Shown in pieces: positions 9,801 to 14,600 of a stretch of 14,880 nucleotides of DNA. Each line of letters starts with the position of its first letter. The first letter of the stretch is position 1. The translations under genes were made by a program, and so were the position numbers. The DNA lies in assembly GCA_002401525.1 (NCBI GenBank), contig NVTH01000001.1, forward strand, positions 35,436-50,315. Direction: 5' to 3'. The notes beneath the pieces were generated by a model that saw nothing but the letters and a program-made list of their open reading frames with translations, did no database searches and had not been told where the DNA came from. This DNA comes from Moraxellaceae bacterium (GTDB taxonomy: Bacteria; Pseudomonadota; Gammaproteobacteria; Pseudomonadales; UBA3067).

Positions 9801-11546
9801 CGCTTTGAGAACCCCTAGAATAGACACCACCATGTCCATTCCTCGATCCAAACACAAACCCACGAAATCACCCTTTTGAAGCCCCTTAGCGATTAAAAAG
9901 TGAGCCAACTGATTGGCCTTTTTATTCAACGCGTCATAACTTAAGGTTTTTTGTTCGTAAACCAGTGCGGTCTTGGCCCCATGTTCAATCGCCTGGGCCT
10001 CCACTTTTCGATGCATGCAATCAGCCGGCTTATTCGAGGTCCACTCCGATTGGTCCGATTGGTTCCATTGCAGCAACAGCTTGTCTTGCTCCTGCGGATC
10101 TAAAAAACAAACCTCATTAATCGCTGTAGCGGGATTGGCGATAAGCCGCTGCGCTAAATTAAGGTAATGCCGTATTAACTGTTCAATGGTCTCAGGACGA
10201 AATAAATCGGTGTTGTATTCCCATTCGCCTTCATAACCCTCGGCACCGTGGTTGATGGTTAAAGTGAGATCAAATTTTGCAGTAGAAGATTCAACCGGGG
10301 AAAAACTGGCGCGTAAATCCGGCAAATCGAATTCAGCTTTCGGGGTATTCTGAAATACAAACATCAGTTGGAATAAAGGCGATTGGCTCATATTGCGCTC
10401 AACCCCTAATTCATCCAACAGTTTTTCAAACGGCACTTCTTGATGATCAATGGCTCGCTGAGATGTTTTTTGAAGTTGCGTCACTAAGGATTCAAAGCTT
10501 TGCTGCGGATCAATTTTTGAGCGTAACGTCAGCGAATTAATAAAAAATCCGATTAATATTTCAATACTCGACTGTGTACGATTTGCAACCGGTGTGCCCA
10601 CCCCGAAATCCTGCTGCCCGGAATAGCGATAGATCAACACATTAAAAAGCGCTAAAAAGGTGTTAAACGGCGTACATTTAAGCTCGCGACTGAGTTGGTC
10701 TACGGCACGCCCTAACTCTGACGGAATAGAAAAAAATTGCCTTGCACCATTATTAGTGAGTACTGCCGGCCGGCGGTAATCAGTGGGAAACTCAAGGGTT
10801 TCAAGCCCCTCTAATTCGGTTTTCCAAAATTGCAGTTGTTTCTCTAGATACTCTCCGGATAATTTATCGCGCTGCCAAACCGCGTAATCAGCGTACTGAA
10901 TCTCCAGGGCGGGCGCGAGTAAAGCGTTGCCTTCTACGTTGACTCGGTAATAATTAGACAGCTCGCTGATAATAATGCTGGAAGACCAGCCATCCGAAAT
11001 AATATGGTGCAAACAAATAATAAAAGTCCATTCCCGCTCAGACATCTGAATCAAACGACAACGAAACAAGGGTGCACACGTTAAATCAAAATTTTGGTTA
11101 GCAGATCGGGTAATCAGCTGCTGCTTTTTTTGTTGCGGGTTTTCTTCGTTCAGCAAAGAAATAGTTTCGATTTTATAGTCTAAACTGGGTAAAACTCGCT
11201 GATACCCCTTGCCTTCCCGGGTAATAAATTCGGTTCTAAGGATTTCATGGCGTTCAACGATCTGATTGAGGGATTTTTCAAAGGCACCCAAATTTAATTG
11301 CCCGCTCAATTCCAGAACGGCGGGCATATTATAAGTGGGGTTTTGACCTTCTAACTGGTCGAGGAACCACAACCGCTGCTGAGAAAAAGACAGCGCAAAA
11401 AGATCGCTGTTACGAGCAGTGGGCTTTATGGAATCGATCGTTTTGGGCTGGGTGCGACTTTTTCGTTTACGTAGTTCTCTAAGAAGCAGCTCTCGTTTTT
11501 CTGGAGAAAGATTGGCTAGCTTTTGTTGGATGTCTTGTTCTTTCAT
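1..11546 (-). CDS. giant NRPS subunit, C-A(Thr)-PCP-E / C-A(Val-like)-PCP-E / C-A..., 3' end off window
   Basis: A single open frame of 3,848 complete codons runs off the left edge. Start choice: ATG at 11546 is the first possible start, because an in-frame TAA lies at 11553-11555, and it gives the usual short helix (LSPEKRELLLRELRKRK) before the first C domain. Order by residue: basic N-terminal helix (1-40), C1 (47-475, HHIISDG 180-186), A1 (483-1018, Thr code), PCP1 (Ser1071), E1 (1120-1575), C2 (1596-2015, HHIILDG from 1730), A2 (2028-2548, Val-like code), PCP2 (Ser2595), E2 (2644-3135), C3 (3150-3572, HHILLDG from 3281), A3 (3581 to edge). Every catalytic motif falls in the same frame, so I see no frameshift. 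The enzyme takes a Ser-ended chain from the upstream NRPS and adds predicted D-allo-Thr, a D-aliphatic residue and a third, undetermined residue. Whether it ends in a thioesterase is not visible. Confidence 0.97.
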   Translation of the reverse strand, partial: MKEQDIQQKLANLSPEKRELLLRELRKRKSRTQPKTIDSIKPTARNSDLFALSFSQQRLWFLDQLEGQNPTYNMPAVLELSGQLNLGAFEKSLNQIVERHEILRTEFITREGKGYQRVLPSLDYKIETISLLNEENPQQKKQQLITRSANQNFDLTCAPLFRCRLIQMSEREWTFIICLHHIISDGWSSSIIISELSNYYRVNVEGNALLAPALEIQYADYAVWQRDKLSGEYLEKQLQFWKTELEGLETLEFPTDYRRPAVLTNNGARQFFSIPSELGRAVDQLSRELKCTPFNTFLALFNVLIYRYSGQQDFGVGTPVANRTQSSIEILIGFFINSLTLRSKIDPQQSFESLVTQLQKTSQRAIDHQEVPFEKLLDELGVERNMSQSPLFQLMFVFQNTPKAEFDLPDLRASFSPVESSTAKFDLTLTINHGAEGYEGEWEYNTDLFRPETIEQLIRHYLNLAQRLIANPATAINEVCFLDPQEQDKLLLQWNQSDQSEWTSNKPADCMHRKVEAQAIEHGAKTALVYEQKTLSYDALNKKANQLAHFLIAKGLQKGDFVGLCLDRGMDMVVSILGVLKAGGAYVPLDLSSPKERVQFIIEDAGIQWMLVDTDQLLTDYKSIQAFALQSESHSIASLSESNPQVKVEPTDIAYIIYTSGTTGRPKGVLIPHQNVIRLFDATDSWYQFNDQDVWTLFHSYAFDFSVWEIWGALFHGGQLVIVPQWIARSPEDFYQLLIDQKVTVLNQTPSAFSQLVYVDQGQGYCDNFNLRYVIFGGEALDYNSLRTWADRYGLDQPAMINMYGITETTVHVTYHPISQQDLVNRASNIGRPIADLNVYLLDAYQNPVPAGVKGEMYIGGAGVAQGYLNRSTLNDEKFITLQLPGLEAQRVYRSGDLARYLANGDIEYLGRIDNQVKVRGFRIELGEIETSLNELACVKESIVLVEENEKAQKNIVAYLIPRKDSDKSTDDINFDIAEVRQALKDRLADYMVPSFFVTVEEFPLTANGKVDHKALHAHRLVDGSQSSVVKKAYVAPQTDNEIKLTEIWQAVLNLDLVGINDNFFELGGDSILTIQIVSRAKRSGINITAKQIFENQTIAELSRVTQQVRNIIAEQGRVEGPITLTPIQHWFFEQNLVEPDYWHQSVLVEVDERVNLELLEKACASLVEQHDGLTLCFKETQKGNAGGKEFTGAQNAPCNKAVIKRYQLTDDETLVSVTQAIQERCDIEKGPMVQFALLEKALPENKVARFLFVAAHHLVVDGVSWRILLDDLNESLSQLEDGSVIQLGQKTTSFQQYSELFKQRVADGLFDDQLAYWRSVSANVSFALPVDDLQGSHSFSDAASHEVLFDRDTTEALLRTAHQAYGTETEELLLACLTRALSRWTGNDRVRVNLEHHGRELPIEEIDLTRTVGWFTSIYPQSFNNYEGDWQQHILAHKEIIRAIPDHGLGYGALKYWSNKSKLNDSAKDAPVLFNYLGQFSNQQQDSALFRLSEQKVASNFAARNQRRYELEVNGAVTQGALRFTVSYSQARINRSSIEAFADEFYKAVQECIQHCCAEGNFGYSPSDFPLINIPADELNDCLQPTVKAHHRREIEAIYPLTAMQKGMLFHSLYESKTGLYHEQIVIPLKGNLQVEILQQAWQETLDQFGILRTSFLWLDQDEPLQVVFKSRVVDFNVVQLGQELNDETIQEYKDQDLENEFDLAGNAQLRLLLLHFESQQYQLMISFHHIILDGWSLGLVLSSTFTRYIAATQGQTIQLPRGPSYERFIEHVEGLDKSKDELFWTRHLENFERPTELPRNISSGRPSKRRRHISQEVDGELFSRINCFVQRNRLTPNVLYQAAWSILLSRLSGQKHICYGVTVSGRPVEIDQIENTAGLFINTLPMFVEVGQQPLLPWLQKFQQAQLAVIKHELTPLADIQRYCKLKNQNLFECLFVFENFPIDDALKEGLPGIEVGELKNHWHTNFPITMVLNPGQTLDIGVSYDPALYREKFIKRLFDYYQLILQQMVDSDGKESSLRLDQICLVDDAEKQKIIGDWNNTVREYPKEKTIAQLFEEAVEKTPDAIALTFNGEHLSYQDLNRKANQYAHFLVAEGVCQHEVVAICADRNVELIVSIIAVLKIGAAFVPLVSDYPAQRLSFMVKDAGAKRLLLPRSSRAKLEFIEADLIDFESACEDYSIENPSVSDVGAETLGPIFYTSGSTGNPKGIFVPQRGITRLVMNNNFMPLNTDTVFIQIASVPFDASSLEIWGALLNGGRLVIAPTGVIEAGGLGDLIRAEKVNSIFITTALFNYQAEFSLQSFAGLKYLITGGDVLSVGAAKAVLEAYPEIQLTNGYGPTENCTFTTFHLISSAAEIGQSVSVGKPIANTQVYILDEQLNPVAVGTPGQLCTAGDGVACGYLNQEELTAEVFVPNPFAELFGHGKVLYKTGDMARFRDDGSIEFVGRIDQQVKIRGFRIELSEIEALLDDHAQIRQSAVMAHSDDKGVKRLVAYLVIDEAQPSLESSSIREYVGQHLPDYMVPARFIFLSRLPVTANGKLDRNALPEPSFESITLSKVAPRNKTETTLCDIWSQVLGVESVGIDDNYFELGGDSILSIQVISRAKRVGILITAKQIFELQSIAKLAQAAKQGVQISAEQGLVTQAALITPIQQWYFDLPLVAPQHWNMSLLLKIVSPVAAAELERCLQETVHAMVEQHDYLRSHFSHSNQDSSTQDCLKKNNLKEHHSKALNSVKIWQQCYLPLNYFTDASSKVFESLDYSDSRESADIIIATIGQQVQSNFDLGSGSLFKIVLLKLSDNEYRLFWVVHHLLIDGVSWRILLEDLQIGLTQALEGETINLGEKSTSFSQWSIAQHKLAQSDAVHQQMAYWQNLWGSLDASEVARLPLKSNDPHRIKDCNEFKFELSEQHTQQLLLEANKAYKTEINDLLLAALTSALAEQCQQSSCLLHMEGHGREWVSDAIDVSRTVGWFTSLYPILLTLPKDASVGEEIKAVKQQLRQIPDKGFGYGLIKHLKNDGDFGASLEALENSQISFNYLGQTDNSFSEGEFFQLASETPGSERNENEIQPYALDVFAIVVQGKMQFGFRYSGDNLDVQFVEALAQQFEARLLEILTHCLDPQNFGFVPADFNSTPLSQIQIDELCQRYPALDDIYALSPLQHGMMFHALLDEDSAVYFEQHCFNIKGSLNPEKLMDAWHQVIRRHDILRSLYLPESADHGALQLVLDKVSLPFSQLNLSEQESEQYLLEDRKKGFQFDQAPLMRVALIDHGNGLQKLVWSFHHILLDGWSVSLVVGEVFQLYELSLQNQQVVFAEAGKYKNYITWLAEQPKQLASDYWQQNLAGFTHPTVLGMKSSHRLNDINSVDNPVYDFQLDSELQTQLEQFGKKNRITVNTVFQSAWALLLGHYSNETDVVFGTTVSGRPADIADVEQMVGLFINTLPLRMSLDHESPVLEWLQSIQEGQLQSREFEYMPLFEINRLTEVEGDQRLFDSLLVFENYPVSEALKTDQISVQIDAVESVEQTNFPLTIIVMPGEKIAVRFSYDDRWFNQTIMARLGRQLNHVIRQLIGDSQSVGQISLLDDEDRSQLLGDWCTSPLGHRHSGSTVTEAIIESVRSNPNGIAVRDDRSEISYAELLKTADYFSADLISNDFKSQDLVAVCLNRQAAMVPVLFGVHLAGGAYVPIDSSSPEQRIETMLRDSCPKACVIERSLQVSLEPLLESLGIQMIVLEEVLEAAQLSVGSENYTPPLTLPKPNDLAYVIYTSGSTGKPKGVLIEHQGLKNLSEWTAQNFGVDSNSVCTQMAGFGFDACVWEIWPCLMAGATLNVVSDEQRLDLAALASMMASQQVS
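831..2099 (-). other. C3 condensation domain (DCL-type)
   Basis: Residues 3150-3572. Starts IYALSPLQHGMMFHALL and carries SFHHILLDGWSVSL (His3281-His3282), again DCL signatures in line with the preceding E domain. RRHDILRSLY, GTTVSGRPADI, GLFINTLPLRM and LLVFENYPVS complete the pattern. It joins the D-aliphatic-ended chain to the third residue. Confidence 0.93.
2142..3617 (-). other. E2 epimerisation domain, intact motifs, long inserted loop
   Basis: Residues 2644-3135. Motifs: TPIQQWYFDLP, HHLLIDGVSWRILLEDL (His2810-His2811), EGHGREW (His2954), SRTVGWFTSLYP, PDKGFGYG, FNYLGQTD (from 3035). It should convert the module 2 residue to the D form. Between EQHDYLRSHF (ends 2706) and the HH motif are 104 residues, 25 more than the same interval in E1. 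The extra part is polar (Ser, Asn, Lys, His, Gln) and includes CLKKNNLKEHHSK. Confidence 0.93.
3657..3887 (-). other. PCP2 carrier domain (LGGDS, E-type)
   Basis: IDDNYFELGGDSILSIQ with phosphopantetheine Ser2595, encoded at 3762-3764. It is the LGGDS type found before E domains and closely resembles PCP1 in both protein and DNA. Confidence 0.95.
3903..5465 (-). other. A2 adenylation domain, aliphatic substrate, probably valine
   Basis: Residues 2028-2548. Motifs: LSYQDLNRKANQYAHFL, GAAFVPLVSDYPAQRL, YTSGSTGNPKG (from Tyr2200), FDASSLEIWGALLNGG, NGYGPTENC (Tyr2338), YKTGDMARF, RIDQQVKIRGFRIELSEIE, NGKLDRNALP (Lys2540). The pocket reads D-A-L-F-I-G-G-T-F plus Lys. This differs from the GrsB-type Val code DAFWIGGTFK at two positions (Phe239 to Leu, Trp278 to Phe), so Val is most likely, with Ile or Leu possible. 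A2 has FVPLVSDYP where FVPLDPxYP is usual, a small variation of the A2 core. Confidence 0.8.
5502..6761 (-). other. C2 condensation domain (DCL-type)
   Basis: Residues 1596-2015. Begins YPLTAMQKGMLFHSLY and has SFHHIILDGWSLGL (His1730-His1731), both DCL signatures, meaning it uses a D-configured donor; this matches the E domain before it. Further motifs: GVTVSGRP, GLFINTLPM and the C-terminal FECLFVFENFPID. It joins the D-allo-Thr-ended chain to the module 2 amino acid. Confidence 0.93.
6822..8189 (-). other. E1 epimerisation domain, intact motifs
   Basis: Residues 1120-1575. Inverts the alpha carbon of the carrier-bound Thr unit. Motifs: TPIQHWFF (from 1126), HHLVVDGVSWRILLDDL (His1257-His1258, Asp1262), HHGRE (1397-1401), RTVGWFTSIYP, PDHGLGYG, FNYLGQF (from 1475). 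All expected E signatures are present, so it is probably active. The segment between EQHDGLTLCF and the HH motif is longer than usual and rich in Gly, Lys, Asn and Gln. Confidence 0.93.
8232..8459 (-). other. PCP1 carrier domain (LGGDS, E-type)
   Basis: DNFFELGGDSILTIQIVSRA with phosphopantetheine Ser1071, encoded at 8334-8336. The Asp before Ser is characteristic of carriers that serve an adjacent epimerisation domain, and one follows directly. The stretch GINITAKQIFENQTIAEL closely resembles that of PCP2 (GILITAKQIFELQSIAKL). Confidence 0.95.
8493..10100 (-). other. A1 adenylation domain predicted to activate L-threonine
   Basis: Residues 483-1018. Core motifs: LSYDALNKKANQLAHFL, GGAYVPLDLSSPKER, YTSGTTGRPKG (658-668), FDFSVWEIWG, NMYGITETT (Tyr804), GEMYIGG, YRSGDLARY, RIDNQVKVRGFRIELGEIE, NGKVDHKAL (Lys1010). 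Pocket residues by alignment to GrsA are D-F-W-N-I-G-M-V-H plus Lys, identical to the classic threonine code. With the E domain that follows, the residue should be delivered as D-allo-Thr, since only the alpha carbon is inverted. Confidence 0.92.
10122..11408 (-). other. C1 condensation domain (LCL-type), joins Ser to Thr
   Basis: Residues 47-475. Motifs: LSFSQQRLWFLDQLEG (C1), RHEILRTEF (C2), HHIISDGWSS (C3, His180-His181, Asp185), YADYAVWQR (C4), VGTPVANR (C5), IGFFINSLTLR (C6), HQEVPFEKLLDEL (C7). The C1 motif is of LCL type and there is no extra N-terminal HH..GD motif of dual C/E domains. It should therefore accept an L-Ser-terminated donor without epimerising it, which agrees with the missing E domain upstream. 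Confidence 0.9.
11427..11546 (-). other. basic N-terminal helix, candidate acceptor docking element
   Basis: Residues 1-40 contain eleven Lys/Arg against six acidic residues, with the core LSPEKRELLLRELRKRKS. This short Leu/Arg-rich helix before a C domain is a common start of NRPS subunits. It complements the acidic end of the upstream protein in charge. It is too short for the longer structured docking domains. The role is inferred from position and charge. Confidence 0.55.
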
Positions 11547-11563
11547 TACCTTTTATAACTCTT
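11547..11563 (-). promoter_or_regulatory. weak or atypically spaced ribosome binding region of the second NRPS gene
   Basis: Reading toward the ATG at 11546, the leader is AAGAGTTATAAAAGGTA. The AAAAGG (11549-11554) lies only 2 nt from the start codon, and AAGAG (11559-11563) lies 12 nt away; neither has the usual 5-9 nt spacing. The in-frame TAA at 11553-11555 rules out an upstream start. Initiation may be weak. Confidence 0.35.
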
Positions 11564-11603
11564 ATTACTAAATCCCTTTTCACTAAACCCCCCTTTCACT
11601 AAA
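11562..11603 (-). repeat. degenerate 15/16-bp triple repeat upstream of the second start codon
   Basis: Three copies of a unit ending in ACTAAA on the plus strand (TTTAGT in the mRNA) sit at 11567-11572, 11582-11587 and 11598-11603, with spacings of 15 and 16 bp. Two copies share the longer form CCCTTT(T)CACTAAA, read as TTTAGTGAAAGGG in the transcript. It lies wholly in the non-coding gap. It could be slippage-generated filler or a protein or RNA binding array; nothing in the sequence decides. Confidence 0.6.
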
Positions 11604-11642
11604 CCCATCGTGATTGGCGCTTAATCTTCAATCGCTATGGGT
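11603..11642 (-). repeat. imperfect inverted repeat (hairpin) between the two NRPS genes
   Basis: Arms at 11603-11616 (ACCCATCGTGATTG) and 11629-11642 (CAATCGCTATGGGT) pair at 12 of 14 positions around a 12-nt loop. In the transcript the hairpin begins five bases after the TAA of the upstream gene. It is followed by GUUUAGUGAAAGG rather than a U-tract, so it does not look like a Rho-independent terminator. It may be a processing or stabilising element, or chance. Confidence 0.6.
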
Positions 11643-11647
11643 ACCGC

Positions 11648-14600
11648 TTACCCATCGTCCAAAATGCCTTCAAGATCGGCTCCATCAAGATCTTCAAGTT
11701 CAGCCAATAATTCTGCCATTATATCCATATCCACGGTTTTTGCTTCTTGCTCAAGGATATGAATTGCCATATTTTCAATGGTCTGATTTTCAAAAAGAAC
11801 GCTCAGGGAAAGTTCCACCTGAAACGTTTCCTTGACCCGAGAAACCACTTGCGTTGCCAGCAAGGAATGGCCGCCTAAATCGAAGAAATTATCCTTCACT
11901 CCAATCGCGTCTAACTGCAGCACCTCTCCCCATAAGGTGGCCAATATTTCTTCAGTTTCATTCCGAGGCGGTACGAATTCCTGCTGCTGACTCACCTCTA
12001 CTTTTAATTTCAACAGCGCTTTTCGATCCACCTTGCCGTTGGCCGTGACCGGAATAGTAGGCAACGCCATAAAAGCGCTTGGAATCATGTAATCGGGCAA
12101 TGTAGATTTCAACCCAACTCTCAAACGCTCCACGTCCAACTCTGCAGTGGTATGAACAATATAGGCAACGATACGTTGCTCCGCACCTTCCCCCTGCAAT
12201 AGAACCACACAATCTTCAATGTCTTGGCTGTGTTTAATGCAACTTTCAATCTCACCCAATTCGATGCGTAAACCGCGTAATTTGACCTGGTAATCCAGTC
12301 GACCCAAATACTCGATATTGCCGTCATTGAGGTATTTAACCAAATCCCCCGTCTTATACAGCCTTTCCGGACAGTTTTCGATAATTTCATGTTCGATGAA
12401 GCTCTTAGCGGTAAGCGCTTCATTTCCTAAGTATTCTCGGGCCAATGCAATGCCCCCAATATACAATTCTCCTGGCACCCCTACTGGTACCGGGTTCAAA
12501 CATTGATCAAGAACATACAGCTTCACATTGGCAATAGGTCTTCCAATAGGCACACAAACTTGCATGGAGGTCTGGCGACAAGTCCAGTGACTGACATCCA
12601 CGGCGGCCTCTGTGGGCCCGTAGAGATTGTGCAGAGGGATATTCAAATGCTGAAAAAATTGATTTTGTAAATCAACACTCAAGACCTCACCACTGCAGAA
12701 CACCCGCTTTAATGTTTGGCAAGCCTTTGCATCTCCTTGCTGGAGAAAGACCGCCAACATTGAGGGCACAAAATGCAAGGTGGAGATACTTTCTTGGCGC
12801 ACAACGCGGTTGATATAATTGGGATCTTTGTGACCGTCAGGCTTGGCCAGCACTAAAGTAGCGCCCGTAAACAGCGGCCAAAAGAATTCCCACACTGACA
12901 CGTCGAAGCTAAAAGGCGTTTTTTGAAGCACTCGATCGGTGTTATTGAGTAAATACTGGTCTTGCATCCACAGCAGACGATTCATCACGCCTTTGTGCTC
13001 ATTAGCCACGCCCTTTGGCATTCCCGTAGAACCCGAGGTATAGATCACATACATCAAATTTTCAGAGCTTAGGTCCAACGAAAGCCTTTCCACAGCGCAT
13101 TCAGCAATGTTAAGTCTGTCTTGATCAACACACAGTACTTTGCCATAACCATGGGAAAAACTGTCTTGCAAGGAATCGATCGTGAGCACGATAGGCGCCT
13201 TGGTATCATCAAGAATGTAGCTTAATCGATCCCGAGGCAAACTCGGATCGAGAGGCACATACGCGGCACCCGCCTTAATGATGCCGTACAAAGCCACCAC
13301 TAAATCAACCGAACGGGGCAAGCAAACTGCCACCAAATCCTCTTCAACTATCCCATTGTCGCGTAAATAATGCGCCAACTGATTAGCACGCCGGTCCAAC
13401 TCAAGATAAGTCAGACTTTCACCTTCAAATACCAAAGCCTCACCATGAGGAGTTTGGTCAACCTGCTGTTCAAACAGCTGATGCACGCAATCGTATTTCG
13501 GAAAACGTTTCGCGGTGTTGTTCCATTCCACCGTTAATTTATGTCGCTCCCCAGAACTGATGATGTTGAGTTCATTGACCGCCTTATCTGGTGCCGCTAA
13601 GATTGATTCCAATAAATTATTAAAGTGATCTGCCATGCGACGAACTGTGACCAACTTAAATAAATCAGTGTTGTAATCAAAGCGCGCTTCAATTTTACCG
13701 TCGCGATGTAATAGATGCAGGCTTAAGTCAAATTGAGAGGTTTGAATTTCGGGATTGAGTACTTCCACCTCAAGATCGGGGAATTCCGGCACGCCCCCAA
13801 ATTCCTCACTGTTCAAGCTAAACATCACCTGGAATAAAGGCGAATGACTTAAATGACGGTCGATCTTTAACACTTCCACTAACTTTTCAAACGGTACGTT
13901 TTGATGATCAAGCGCACCAATAGTCACCCGTTGCTCTCTTTCCAAAAGCTCTAAAAACGATGGATTCCCCGAGAGATCAGTGCGTAACGCTAAGGTATTG
14001 ACGAAAAATCCGATTAACGGTTCCACCGCTTTGTCAGATCGATTCGCCACCGGAATACCGACGCAAATATCTTCTTGGCGCGAGTATCGGCTTAGCAATA
14101 CTTTAAAGGCCGCTAATAAAACCATAAATAGCGTTGCACCCTGCTCTCGACCTAGCTCAGAAAGCTTCTCAACTAAAGTGTCTTCAAGGATAAAATTAAA
14201 ATCCGTTCCCTTATAGGTTTGAATTGGAGGGCGCGGATAATCGTAAGGCAATTGCAAGGTATTCAAATCAGCTAATTGAGCTTCCCAGTACTGCAGCTGA
14301 TTCGCTAAATAATCGCCTTGCAAAAAACGCTTCTGCCAAACAACGTAATCACGATACTGGATATTAAGCTCAGGAAGCGGTGAGGCATGACCTTGAATAC
14401 GCGCGCCATAAAGACACGATACTTCTTTCACCAATATTTTGATCGACCAACCGTCAGAGATAATATGATGCATCGCAACAAACAACGCATGCTCTTGCTC
14501 CGACAACTTCACCAAAATCACTCTTAATAATCGAGTACGTCGAGCATAAGGCCCTTCTTCTAAATCAAACGCTCGAGTGGATTCGCGAATACCAATATTT

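Noticed and set aside
10122..11408. C1 of the second gene as a dual condensation/epimerisation domain that would yield D-Ser
   Set aside because: It lacks the extra N-terminal HH-type motif of dual domains and shows LCL-type motifs, and the preceding carrier is LGGHS rather than LGGDS.
1..11546. Possible frameshift or sequencing break inside the giant gene, since no stop is seen
   Set aside because: All C, A, PCP and E motif positions checked from 11546 to the left edge fall in one frame, and domain lengths are normal; the gene simply continues past base 1.
11603..11642. Intergenic hairpin as a Rho-independent terminator
   Set aside because: No U-tract follows the stem in the transcript, the stem has two mismatches, and the next gene continues the same pathway in the same direction.
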